Assembly (NCBI GenBank): GCA_916048095.2 | Contig: OU696577.1 | Span: forward strand, 5,879,440-5,943,439 | Reading direction: 5' to 3' | Source of the DNA: Sacculina carcini | Taxonomy: Eukaryota > Arthropoda > Thecostraca > Sacculinidae | DNA length: 64,000 nucleotides | Shown here: one piece after another, positions 52,796 through 63,344 of the stretch | Position numbering within the stretch: position 1 is the first letter of the stretch | Layout: each line of letters begins with the position of its first letter | Position numbers and translations under genes: made by a program | The notes under the pieces: model-generated | The model's input: only the letters and a program-made list of their open reading frames with translations | Told to the model about the DNA's origin: nothing | The model's database searches: none

Positions 52796-53265
52796 GTGAG
52801 AATAAGAATATGTAATGAAAATTAATAATATGAAATGAAGTTAAGAAATGAGAATATGTATATAATGAAAATTGATAACTTGTTATGACCTATCGTCATA
52901 TCCGCGTATCCAAATCGAAATATGTGTTTGCATGTTTGGCGAATTCATGTGTGTCTGCTGGTATTAGAAAATGTGCGCTAGCTCTGTGTCTTTGATTTGT
53001 ATATGTTTCTAGTAATTTTTCATGTTAACATTACCATAAATGTTGATATATTATGTTTATAGTCAGGTCAAAGAGTGTTTCACTCGACAAACTGAGCCTC
53101 TCGATTTTATTATCTCAATGTTGTTATGTATATGTTGGCAATAAACGAACTGAACTGAACTGAACACACGCACACACAATTGTAACGCCAACACGACCAC
53201 GTGGCGGTGATGACGCACTATATGTGTTTGTATGTGTGTGTGTGTGCACGTGAGTGTGTATGTAT

Positions 53266-53530
53266 CCGCGATCGCTCCTCTACTGAAAATTATGCAAGAA
53301 CAGTTCGCAGAAGAGATGCGGTGGCAATCTCGCAGGGAAGTTTCTAGCAATCGCTCAACTGAATGACGCAGTGTGTAGAATAAAGGTGAAAAACAAACAA
53401 TAGAAAAATAAATGATAATTACATTTCCAATATTGGTTAGCCACACTTATACACCAAAAAAGGCTTCTGGAACACGCACATGCACAACGATGTACTTAAT
53501 TAAACACTCAATTTTGTTACGCACGCCAAT
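53266..53530. repeat. Intronic repeat family G, copy 1
   Basis: Shares, in order, GCGATCGCTCC, AAAATTATGCAA, GAAGTTTCTAGCAAT, TAGAATAAAGGTGAAAAACAA, GGCTTCTGGAACACGCACAT and TGTACTTAATTAAACxCTCA with 57185-57480, and the middle part with 56440-56580. Ends were not resolved; likely a SINE or MITE. Confidence 0.7.
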
Positions 53531-53867
53531 GTGCATTTGCAAACGCTCGCTGCAATGCATGTGAGTCATGGAATATCGACACACAGACACCAGCGTGCCG
53601 TTCTGGACAGACACACACACACACACATGTACGTTGAGCTTTATTATTATGTGTGTGTGTCTGTATGAGTACGTATGTAGGTGTAGGTGTAAGTTGTAGT
53701 TGAGTACGTATGTATGTATAGAAGTAGGTGTATATGTAAATGCGTGTGTATCTTTGCATGTGCTTGTGTGTGTGCTCCCTTGCAAGTCTTTCAATTTACA
53801 AATGCTCGTGTTTCTTTGCATGTGATCAGGTGTGTTAGCATACTGCACAATCCTAGGTGTGTGTATA

Positions 53868-53908
<41 letters not shown>
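53868..53908. repeat. (GT)n microsatellite
   Basis: About 19 GT units directly downstream of the receptor exon donor at 53953. Confidence 0.95.
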
Positions 53909-53911
<3 letters not shown>

Positions 53912-53952
53912 TGTGTGTGTGCGTATGTGCGCGTGTGTGTGGCAGCACGAAC

Positions 53953-54343
53953 CATACTGGCATTTGGAGATGTTGAACAATCCGGATGGAGCGCACGGCG
54001 GGCCGTCAACGCAGTAGCATAAGTTGTCCGGCCGCGTGTCGGGCGAGGCGAATATGTCGGTGGGCGGTGTGAAGCGCATAGTGCGCACGTGCGAGTGCTC
54101 CACGTGACGCTCAAAGTCCAGCTGCACACTGCGACACAGGTCGCGCGCAAACAGGTAGATGGGCCTGTGCTCGGTGGCGCCCGGCGGGAACATGGCGCCG
54201 TCGCTGCCGTTGACCATATTGCAGCGGTGACTGTTCCAGAAGGGCAGCGTGCGCGAGCCGGCGTAGCGCAGCACGCGACCAATGTCTCGCCAGTTAGCAG
54301 CGCCCGTGTCAATTAGCAGTGGCGACGCCAGGCTGTTGTTCTT
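53953..54343 (-). CDS. CD36-family scavenger receptor, middle exon
   Basis: 391-bp exon, acceptor GGAGCAG and donor GTTCGT. Encodes KNNSLASPLLIDTGAANWRD, then LPFWNSHRCNMVNGSDGAMF, PPGATEHRPIYLFARDLCRS, DNLCYCVDGPPCAPSGLFNI and SKCQYG. This is the core lumenal region of CD36/LIMP-2 proteins (W-x-S-x-x-CNxINGTDGxxFPP, CRSxxxxFE, CxC, C-x-PSGLxNISKCxxG). The paired cysteines form the conserved disulfides, and NGS and NIS are probable N-glycosylation sites. The upstream part of the protein (first membrane segment, GPYVY region) should lie at higher coordinates; I did not find it convincingly, so the gene may extend beyond 64 kb. Confidence 0.93.
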
Positions 54344-54371
54344 CTGCTCCCCGCCATACACACACGTACAC

Positions 54372-54375
<4 letters not shown>

Positions 54376-54420
<45 letters not shown>
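54376..54420. repeat. (TA)n microsatellite
   Basis: About 17 TA units then TGTATATATA, just outside the receptor exon acceptor. Confidence 0.95.
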
Positions 54421-54705
54421 GTCGACTCTCCAAATAGCAGAATATTTCCTCGGTCCCCATCAAAATCCTATCAAACACGTGTTAAGTAAAAAATCTGAAA
54501 AGCGGAATTTAATTAATGGAATCCTCTGAATAGCGGAGATCTATTTGTCCCCTCACATAGAACACCTCCAAATAGCGGAAAACGAGGTTCTGTGTGATTT
54601 TCACTGGAGGACTTATGGAAAAAATCACTACAACTTGTTGAGTGACAACAGTTGACATAATTTTTTCTCGGTCTATTCCAGTCCGCCATTTGGAGGGCCG
54701 ACTCT
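54420..54705 (+). mobile_element. pogo/Tigger-like MITE
   Basis: Terminal repeats AGTCGACTCTCCAAATAGC and (inverse of the right end) AGTCGGCCCTCCAAATGGC, with a TA-rich left flank. The CAGTCGRCxCTCC end and internal AATAGCGGA repeats resemble Tc1/mariner pogo-group MITEs. Non-coding. Confidence 0.75.
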
Positions 54706-54709
54706 ATTT

Positions 54710-56260
54710 GCATTGCTCTATTAGCCATAAGATACACTCTTAAATGAATAAATCATATATAAAGCAAATTTGAGCATGTTTATCAAATTTTTGTATTCCC
54801 AAGAGGCGATGTAAAAACATAATCAATTTGATACCATTTGCCCAGGAACAAATACAAAATATAAAAAGTAAGAAATATACATTGATCAACAAGAAAGCTA
54901 AATTTTTCGATACAAATAGTAAAATTTTCAATGTAAAGATAATTTTTCGTACTCCTTGATAGATTCGGCATATGATCACCCTAATATTTAGATCGATCCT
55001 TCTAAATGATCGATCTTTCTTTAGAAATATCAACCTCAAGTCTAGCCTGACTATACTCAATCAGTATAAACTGATTGAGTAATGCATCATATTCAACATA
55101 TTGCTATCAACCGAGAGCGACTGGCGAGGAGCATTCGGTGTGCATGATCTAGAAACAAGCATGCACTTGAACGTTAATAGTATGTTTATGAGTTCGCATA
55201 TTTCGGAAATACGACACAGTCCTTCATCTAATGACTTAAAGACGCTTGAACGTGGTTTCCGAAAGTAAAAGTTGTTGTTGTTGGTAAAAGCTGAAATTCT
55301 GGTTAAGTTGCGACTAATTCAGCCAGATAAGCATTCCTGAATGAAACCACCCTTCAAGTGAGGCGTATTTTTCATTCGAGATACAGGCTGAATGCTAGCC
55401 AGTCCGATATAACTAGGAAACAGTAACTCTATTCCTTCTGATATTATCATTGTAGCTATTAACCCATTAATGCCCAAAGTTAACCAAAATAGGTAAGTGG
55501 TGTGATCGTGTACCGGCATTGTACCGGCATTAAACGGCATTAAACTTGGCATTGTACCGGTTGACAAAACGTACTAAATATGTTTGGCTGCGCTGCCCGT
55601 TTAATGGCAGACAGGCTGATGTTCAGGGTCGCTCCTCATCATAGTATTAAACATTAATACTTTCAGATAAAGTCGATATAGCGTTTTAGCGTCCCTTTTT
55701 CTGGATGCCAGGTCATACTGGGTTAATGAATTCCATTACGTCGTGACCGCCATTTGGCTTTGCTGGACTGCGCAAACAATAACTCCGCGCAAAAATAAGC
55801 ACGTATAACTTTTGTGTGCGTGTGTTCGCGTGTACTGGTGTGATTGTGCATGTGTGTTTGTTTTTGCTCGCATAAGCTGGAAATAGATGCGTGCAGTATT
55901 ACAGAACATTGGCCTTGATTTGATATGGTCAATCGTGGCGGTGTTATGCAACAGTATTGCAACAATGCTATTTTAAACAATATACTTTCAGTGTTATTTG
56001 TGTGCGATGTCGTTCAACTATCTGACTGGCTGTAGTTCATATTAGTGCACGTATTGATACTCCTTTTGAAATTTAGTGGTGCAACGCACTGTGAGTATCA
56101 TGTGAATTGCGTCTGTTCTATGTAGTCACACAGTTAATTGAGTAGCCCAGCATAGCTGCGTAAAATCGTAAAATTTTAACCGGTCACAACACATTATGTT
56201 TGATTTGGTTTGATAAATGAGCATACTCTCATTAGGGTACAATATGTCTGATAGTACCTC
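54710..56260. other. Stretch without recognised genes
   Basis: AT-rich intronic or intergenic DNA. A small tandem of CATTGTACCGGCATTAAAC-like units lies at 55517-55560. ORFs of 62-106 codons on the minus strand show no family match by eye. Confidence 0.5.
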
Positions 56261-56322
56261 TTCATGCGGTTTATGCCGCTGGTAGATCCGCACTGCGTGA
56301 GTCTCGTAACCTCGTTGTCAAT

Positions 56323-56436
56323 TAGTGTGTGTGTATGTGTTTGTGTGTGTGTGTGTGTGCGTGTGTGTGTGCGTGTGCGTGTGCGTGTGCGTGTGCGTGT
56401 GCGTGTGCGTGTGCGTGTGCGTGTGTGTGTGCGTGT
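56323..56436. repeat. (GTGTGC)n-rich minisatellite
   Basis: Alternating GT with regular GTGTGC hexamers; about 110 bp. It is flanked on the left by GTAGATCCGCACTGCGTGAG, also present at 51668-51687, so both loci share a dispersed repeat next to a microsatellite. Confidence 0.9.
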
Positions 56437-56439
56437 TCT

Positions 56440-56580
56440 TATACAGTATAACAACAAAATTCTCAAGTACAGTTAGCAGAAATGATGCGGTGGCACTCTC
56501 TCTGGGAGATTTCGAGCAATTCTCCAATTGAATGACATGATGTATAAAATCAATATGAAAAACCAACACACAGGAACAAT
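56440..56580. repeat. Intronic repeat family G, copy 2
   Basis: Shares ACAGTTAGCAGAAATGATGC, GGTGGCACTCTC, GGGAGATTTCGAGCAATT and AATGACATGATGTATAAAAT with copy 1 (53296-53390). Shorter than the others. Confidence 0.6.
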
Positions 56581-56699
56581 GTCATTTGTGTGTATGTGAT
56601 TGTGAGAGTATGTGTGTGTATGTGACAGTATGTGTGTGTATGTGAGAGTATGTGTGTATGTGTGCTTGTATGTGTATGTGTGTGTGCTTGTACTACCGC

Positions 56700-57165
56700 A
56701 TCTGTTTGATCATCCATTCCAATCTTATTCTCCGTAAGCCCTCGTACTTATTTGAACTTCTATCCTTCAAGAAATGTACTCGTACGCTTAGGTCAACTGA
56801 TGATTCTCGTCTCTTACTGGAACCTGCTTTTCCTTCTAGACATACTCACTATAATCGTTGTCTCTCTATCTTAGGACCCCGTATTTACAATAAGCTCTCC
56901 CCAACACTACGTTCTATCACTTTTATCCCTGTTTTCAAAAAACACTAAGAAATTTTTCATGGTGAAATCGTATTATACGCTAGAGAACATTGTCTAAGGT
57001 GTAAATTATCTCTCTTTCTTTACCTTTCACTTTCTGTGTGTGTGTGGATATGTGTGTGTGTTTCTGTGTGTGCGTTTGTGTGTGTGTGTGTGCGCGTGTG
57101 CAGCGCCCTAGAGACCCTCTAAGTGTAGGGCGCTATATAAATATCTACCTAATGTAATGTAATGT
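56700..57165 (+). mobile_element. CR1/L2-like LINE 3' end
   Basis: Plus-strand frame to 56945 encodes LRKPSYLFELLSFKKCTRTL, RSTDDSRLLLEPAFPSRHTH, YNRCLSILGPRIYNKLSPTL, the C-terminal block after the RT in CR1/L2 elements. About 165 bp after the stop comes GGGCGCTATATAAATATCTA (57128-57147), the typical CR1/L2-type 3' stem end, then short ATGTA repeats. A TG-rich stretch has expanded within the UTR. Only the last part of the element is present. Confidence 0.8.
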
Positions 57166-57184
57166 ATGAGTGTGTGTGTGAATC

Positions 57185-57480
57185 TGTGTTTGCGATCGCT
57201 CCGCGGCTGCAAAATTATGCAACTACAGTTCGCAAAAATTATACAGTGGCATTCTCACAGGGAAGTTTCTAGCAATTGCAAAAGTATAAAGGTGACAGAA
57301 TGACAAAAGTGTATAGAATAAAGGTGAAAAACAAACCCTGATAGAAACACCAATGTTAATTACAATTACAATTTTGGTAGGCTACAAATACACACTCGAA
57401 AAACGCTTCTGGAACACGCACATACACGACTATGTACTTAATTAAACGCTCAATTTTGCTACGCACTCTGTCCGCCACTG
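57185..57480. repeat. Intronic repeat family G, copy 3
   Basis: Longest match to copy 1, from GCGATCGCTCCGCGGCTGC to GCTCAATTTTGCTACGCACT. Confidence 0.7.
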
Positions 57481-58220
57481 TGCAAATTTCGCACGTTTTT
57501 ATGGTTCCCTAACCTAACCTTACCAAACCTAACGCTTTGTTTAAGCGTTCAAAACTTTGAAAACCACTGAACTACATACAGCTGAGTAAAGATTGGACAA
57601 GATAGTCACTCGCTTAACTTTCAGTAACTAGATACGCCACTGTCAGATGCACTCACAACATGTACCATTTTGGCCAACGTCGATATTCATCGCATCGTAT
57701 TTCGACCGCTGAGCGTTGGCCAAAATGGTTTGTTGGCTAAAACGGTTGTAACCCCCTCGTAAAAGCATACGAGCATGCATTGCAGCGATCGTATGCTTTA
57801 AGCGAAAAAAATATACAATGTCACTTTCACTGATAAATATTGTTCAAATATATAATTCTATAGGTTGCGCCTGAAATTAAAATATTGTTAATAATTTTCA
57901 TTACACAGCTCACGGATTCAACATGTCATACACCCAAACACTGCATAAATGTACAATATAAACGCCAGCAATGTTAACAATAAATATATAGTAATGTTCC
58001 TGATAGTTTCTTAAATCCACACATTGTGAAGTTAAATTTTGCGAGAAATATATATCTGAAAAGAAGAGCATGTTTTGCGTTGCATGTGAGAAAAACGTGT
58101 CCGCTGGTCACAAGTCGCAGCTCGAGCAACACAACAAATCGACTGCTCGCTCGAAAAACATAAAATATACATGCAGAATTGAATAATAGGATCATTGCGC
58201 CTCTAACCAAAATTCCAAAG
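57481..58220. other. No gene recognised
   Basis: AT-rich. A degenerate CCTAACCTAACCTTACC string occurs at 57508-57535. Confidence 0.5.
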
Positions 58221-58231
58221 TGGCACCACTA

Positions 58232-58388
58232 CAGTGGCAGCACCAATGGGGGGTTGAGTTGGAGGGGTTAAAGCCCTCCCCCCCGAAATGTGTCAAGCCC
58301 TTCTGAGCCCCACCAAAAATTCTGACCATTTTCATCATCATTTTCATGATCCTTAGCCCCCTACGGAAACATCCTGGTGTCTCTACTG
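58232..58388. mobile_element. hAT MITE, relative of the CAGTGGCGGC family
   Basis: 157 bp, CAGTGGCAGCACC to GGTGTCTCTACTG, target duplication CACCACTA / CACCCCTA (7 of 8). Confidence 0.8.
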
Positions 58389-58396
58389 CACCCCTA

Positions 58397-58870
58397 ACTT
58401 ATCGGGAAGGTCCAATCAAGGTAAAACTTGCCCATGTACTACGAAAAAATTGCCTCTCTAAGGATGGCTCCCCAATGGAATGTGTCTAGATACCTGATAA
58501 AAATGCAAATACCACAGAACAAATTTTTGCGGCATTTATATCAAACAGTGAATATTGTACAATTTTTTACGCTGATTTCATATCTGATGATAGTATTTTA
58601 CTCAATACTCTACTTTTGTTGCAATAAATGTATTTAAAAATCGCACAATTTTGTCATCATATAATTGACGGTGTAGTGTATAATGAAAAATAAGATTTAA
58701 AATATATTGCAAAATTATTTAATATGCTGGGCAAAAAAAAGTAAATGCAAGATAGTATAAATGTATTGGATATTATCATTTGAAACACTTCCCCTAATAA
58801 ACAGTTGATGCACTAAATATGATACTAGAAAAAAATATTGCACTTTTTTATGAGGAAACAAATCCCGATT
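58397..58870. other. No gene recognised
   Basis: AT-rich with short ORFs (for example 58428-58637) that match nothing known to me. Confidence 0.5.
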
Positions 58871-58876
58871 GCTATT

Positions 58877-59932
58877 TAATTGGGCATGAATTTGCGCTTG
58901 TAACTTGTGTGTCTGTGGATATTCTCAGGACATTCACGTTTGATACTCCAGCAGTAATTTGCCATCATGTTTGTCCTATCTCCTCTGGTCCCAAAGTCTT
59001 GAGGTCCTGATGGAACCGTCCACCTTACTCGTCACTTACAGCTTCATGTTTTATCCGAGGTCACGAAAAGCTCACAACATACTCGCTACAAGGGTTTCAT
59101 AGTTGTGGTCTTTTTTGTTACCGAGAAACGTAGCTATCACCGTCCAGTCCGTGTCACAAGTCCGTGGCTCGAATCCCGGCGGAAGGGAATTTCATTGGGC
59201 GAATTATATAATCCCACAGTCCCTGTCCACCTAGCAGTAAAATGATGGTACCAGATGTCATTCATGTGTTGTGTCATGCATTCTGGGGAGGTGGCCCTCT
59301 AATACGTCTTCCGTTCTTGTGGCGCCATAGCGTGGATAGGTTCGGTTCTGCGGTGACAGCGAGCTGCACGGGGCGTAAGCCAGGGGCAAGCTGCACCTGT
59401 GTGTGTTCATAAGCTTCGGCTTCTTCCCGTGTAGCAGCTGTCACTTGATGCCTTTAACCTTTAACACAGTCACAAATGCAAGCCATGCGGTCCTTTCTTG
59501 TCATTCATCTTTCTGACAAATTCTTGATCACACACAAGTGAATGAGTCTGTGGTCCGTCATTCATTGATCTCCTCGAAGGACAAACTAGGGATCATAGGA
59601 AATGTGTGATGGAATCGTTCACATTCAGGATTCAACGCCTTCACAAATTGTTTCATCAATCCCAGCTTGATATGACGTGGAAGCAGAATATTTTCTGGAC
59701 TGACAATTGGATCGTGGACAATATTGGGCATGCCTGCTTTCAGAGTTTCACGCATGGACCATTCCTTCTGGAGCTAGTGCTTGTCTCGAACTCTACTGAG
59801 CCACATGCAAAAATAGCAGGGGTACCTCGTAAATCCTATTTGTTGACCTAGATGGAAAGTGACTATTTTGAGGTCTACACAAATTGTCCAGTTGTGCTCG
59901 TGGTATTTTAGAAGATCAATCACAGTTCTAAA
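58877..59932 (-). pseudogene. Decayed copy of an invertebrate conserved ORF, split by a SINE
   Basis: Minus strand, right block (59932-59480): VIDLLKYHEHNWTICVDLKI, GFTRYPCYFCMWLSRVRDKH, ENILLPRHIKLGLMKQFVKA, then GPQTHSLVCDQEFVRKMNDK. Left block (59070-58877): GGRFHQDLKTLGPEE, then MMANYCWSIKRECPENIHRH, SYKRKFMPN and a stop. From memory these match uncharacterised proteins that occur in many copies in arthropods and cnidarians (LPPLHIKLGLMKxFVKA; GERFHQDI; MMADYCW), probably carried by a mobile element. Order and orientation are those of one gene, with a tRNA-derived SINE between the blocks. Several breaks show it is not functional. Confidence 0.75.
59110..59465 (+). mobile_element. tRNA-derived SINE, old copy
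   Basis: A tRNA-like head has a B-box-like GTGGCTCGAATCCC (59164-59177). The body contains GGGAATTTCATTGGGCGA and CCTGTCCACCTAGCAG, strings seen in invertebrate SINE bodies. It ends near TTTAACCTTTAACAC. The A box is degraded. It sits inside the conserved pseudogene. Confidence 0.65.
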
Positions 59933-59939
59933 TCAGACG

Positions 59940-60655
59940 GCAAACACACACACGTCGCAGGACATATACACTTTACAAACACACAATCGTACAGAAAAAG
60001 CCTGACATCAACATATATACACTAACATGTTCACATACTCACTCACAAACAGTATCTCACTCTCTATCTCACCTTACACCATCACACACCAATATCTTAA
60101 AGCATTTCAGCAGCAAAGCACTCGCCGGTCAGCCAATGTGACAACAATGGAAAAACTGGGTTTTTCCACTGAATCAAGAACTCAAAATTGCATACAAACT
60201 CGACATGCAAGGCTAAACCGAGTTCAGATTTGGATTCGGCAGACCAAAATACGTAATAATGCGTGAGAAAATCGCATGCAACAGAAAACTCGAAAACATT
60301 TGTTCCCCTGTGTAATCTACGAAAGAGTCCAACATTCACGTATTATATTAAAATTCAATAACAAATTTGGGTGATTTCGACAACATATTTTTCATCACAT
60401 AATAAAAACATAAAACGCCAAAAATAATCACATACAATTCCCAAGTCTAATTATTATAGATGACGTTCGTATCCGAATTATCGCGCAAAATATCCGAATT
60501 ATCGCGCAAAACAGCAAAAGTGAATGTATCATATATTAATGTCTCAGATGGAATCAACTTTCTATACTCTCTCAGCACCGTGTTACAATGTGTCGATTCC
60601 CTCGATTTATTCTCGGTTGACTGTTTGGGTTCGATTTGCCGGTGCTTCAAATCAA
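59940..60655. other. No gene recognised
   Basis: AT-rich; an exact tandem of TATCCGAATTATCGCGCAAA occurs at 60470-60510. Confidence 0.5.
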
Positions 60656-60660
60656 GGTCG

Positions 60661-60965
60661 TCCGCCTCATAGCCGAGAGACTAAGACGCACGCTCTATGC
60701 ACGAAAGGTCCAGGGTTCGATTCCCTGGCGAGGTGAAACGGATGGGTTCGTTTCTTAAAGTGATAGCCCAATTCCCACAAGGCGGGTTTCGTGTGCGCGC
60801 AGCCGTACAGTTTTATGTGCTGGCCGTGACTGCGAAAGTCCGTGTGGCGGCCGGACTTGTGGTGTGCCAGCCGGGGCCGTGAGGCTTTGCCCCCGCAAAA
60901 ATTACACGCGAACACAGCCTTCTCTACTGCTGTGTTCAAATGCGTAATTATAATTATATATAAGG
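60661..60965 (+). mobile_element. tRNA-derived SINE, better preserved
   Basis: Head 60661-60736 has an A box (TAGCCGAGAGACTAAGACG) and a B box (GGTTCGATTCC at 60714-60724) with a paired T arm CAGGG/CCCTG, resembling a Ser/Leu-type tRNA. The body is about 230 bp with GGCGGGTTTCGTGTGCGCGC and an AT-rich tail TAATTATAATTATATATAAG. A functional tRNA gene is unlikely: the anticodon stem is poor and the transcript would not end after the head. Not closely alike to the SINE at 59110. Confidence 0.7.
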
Positions 60966-60969
60966 TCTG

Positions 60970-61596
60970 CTGAACCAAGTGAATGTCAAGATGTTGGCGG
61001 TAAAACAAGATAGATGGCGGCTGGTGGCCATACCTCGCAGGTGAATGCTGTTATTCATATGTCTGTACCACAACTAGCTAGATGCTGCTCTTGATGGCTC
61101 CACTGTTGCTGATTGTAACTCGGCGACGGTTCATGATTGGTGAGGTCCTCGCACAGGCATCAAGCAGGAATATAGGAGCTTCGTATAACATTGACAATTC
61201 CGACTGCTATAGCATCGAATACTAATGATGCTTTCAACATTGGTGGAAGGATTTCTCCTGCCAACTGCACCCTACCATAGCGTCAAGAAGAGAACTACGC
61301 TCAGCTGAATATATTTCTGGGGTTATGGAAAATAGTGCTTATGGAAATCATTTGAGAGCGATGCAAACTGGTAAATTACAAATGATTTTTTGCGAAAAAT
61401 GAATGATTCACAGTAAACAAGGTTCATGACCACTTACAAATAGCGGAAACCTCAAAATAGCGGACTTTTTTCTTCGATGCATATATGTGTTGATCAATTC
61501 AAGCGTGAATGCAAGCGATAGCTTTTGAAGCATTTGACAATGTTTTGCCTAATTGTTCATATGTATGTGTGTTGTAACTGTTGGGGTAATACACGT

Positions 61597-61597
<1 letters not shown>
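60970..61597. other. No gene recognised
   Basis: Includes AATAGCGGA strings at 61438-61470 like the pogo-type MITEs. Confidence 0.5.

Positions 61598-61630
<33 letters not shown>
61598..61630. repeat. (CA)n microsatellite
   Basis: About 14 CA units, then CGCACGCAG. Confidence 0.95.
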
Positions 61631-61631
<1 letters not shown>

Positions 61632-61651
61632 GCAGACACATACACACTCAC

Positions 61652-61753
61652 ACAGCCATAGTGATCCAACGCAAGACTAACATTGTCAGTCAACGCTTTC
61701 ATGAAGGCTTGAAAAACACAAACTGTCTTCACTGTCAGCATTGCCAGCAGCGT
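61652..61753 (-). CDS. Candidate upstream exon of the receptor gene
   Basis: Exactly 34 codons between a pyrimidine-rich acceptor (CTCTCTTTCACAACACGTCTATCAG) shortened here as CTCTCTTTCAC...TATCAG and a strong GTGAGT donor, on the same strand as the receptor exons: TLLAMLTVKTVCVFQAFMKA then LTDNVSLALDHYGC. The position fits the CD36 segment before the LLWGY motif, where sequence is poorly conserved, but the motif itself is absent, so this is only a candidate. It could be an exon of another gene or chance. Confidence 0.3.
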
Positions 61754-62182
61754 CTGATAGACGTGTTGTGAAAGAGAGCTAGACAAATATACAATACTCC
61801 CTAGTCACAAACAGTTTGAGAGACCCTGGCTAGCTTTTAGATGACAGCAGTTAGCTGATTAGTCCAATATGCACTTGCTACAAGCTGCTGGTCCTGTTCG
61901 TGCTACAATCAACTGAGATAGAGCACACAGCAGGTGGTGGGATGGTAGAGGACCCTGGTGCGGGTGATGCGGAGCAGTGCAAGGTTTGGATCGGATCAAC
62001 AAGTTCGCCGCCGATAATCAACTCAATATCGCAAATCAATGAGCAAAGCAGAGTAGAGAGCAGGAAAGAGAGTGAGAAGGAAAATTGGCAATCAACCAAT
62101 TGACTCAATAAATCACTAAACAATGTGATGTGCAAATACGTAGAGCGGCAATGTAGCTTTTATTAGATTTATATCTTATTAT

Positions 62183-63344
62183 TAGGGCTGCCAAAAGTTA
62201 CTTTTTCATCGTTAGGTTACTTTTTTATCGTCTGGTTATCTTTTGTTATATTTTTATTAGGTAAGTTTACCACGAAATTTGGTGACTTTTTGCAGATAAG
62301 AGGCACAAAAACGGTATATATGAGGATAAAATAGGAAAAGAGATGCAATATTAGGTCTAAAGATCAAGAAATGTCAAAATGTCTGCTGTTAGGATTAAGC
62401 AATTGATATTCACCTTGATATCTGTGCTACTCGATATTTATAGGTTTTCGGGTATGCAGGATAGCGTCATTCCATTTGAGATGTCCATGAACCGGAGGGT
62501 GTCGTGAGATGTTTGGATCGTGATATAGTACGATGTGTGAGCTCTATATACCAGATACTGCATTGTAGCACTTGACAGTACGCATTTACTTGAACAGGAA
62601 TTAGCACGTGATTTTCAGGGCGTGAGATAGTGTCATTTTCCCACGTTTGACATTTATAAGACTGTGAGCACAGGGTGCTACATATGGGAGGACGGGGGGA
62701 ATTCACACATGCAGTGTTTACGCTCACACTAATATACACGCTGTAGCATGTGATATTTGATAAAAAGTTTCATTGATAAAGAACATTATTGCGACCATTA
62801 CTAAAAATATTTACATTTGCAATTAGTGTATTTCACTTTTGTATTAGCTTTCCACTTTAAATTACATTATGATGGTTATGCTCCTTTTTGCGATGTTAGC
62901 CAAATAATATTAAGTCACTTTTGGTGGTTTGTTGTAAAAATGGTACCAGATCGGAGAGGGTGGAAAAATAGTACCAACTCGGAAAAAGGATAGAAAAGAA
63001 GGACTGGTGTATTTTCTTCCTTCAGAACTGCAAACAGAAATTGACGATTTTTCAAGGTTATTTTTACGAAGGCTAGGTTATTTCAGGTTACTTTGTATAG
63101 GTTATTAGGTTATTTTTTATAGGTTATTAGGTTACTTTTTATAGGTTATTAGGTTACTTTTTATGTTCACAAACAAACCGTGTTTTACATATAGCGCACT
63201 AATTAGCATATGCGTGATAAACATGTGATAAAAAGCGATACAAATGTAATAATAACATTGAAACTCATAGGTTATTTTTAGGTTACTTTTTATCGAAAAT
63301 AAAGTTACTTTTTTCTGATTTTAGGTTACGTTTTGACAGCCCTA
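62183..63344. mobile_element. hAT-type non-autonomous element
   Basis: 1162 bp. Ends TAGGGCTGCCAAAAGTTAC and, inverted, TAGGGCTGTCAAAACGTAAC. Target duplication CTTATTAT / CCTATTAT (7 of 8) fits hAT. Both ends carry subterminal repeats of AGGTTACTTTTT, most regular at 63060-63160 (TAGGTTATTAGGTTACTTTT units). There is no transposase. The left 230 bp recur at 42350-42755. Confidence 0.85.

Noticed and set aside
55319-55567. 82-codon minus-strand ORF near the receptor gene
   Set aside because: Contains a tandem CCGGCATT repeat and no CD36 motif; no convincing splice sites.
60661-60736. Functional tRNA gene
   Set aside because: A and B boxes are present but the anticodon arm does not pair well and the homology continues as a SINE-like body.
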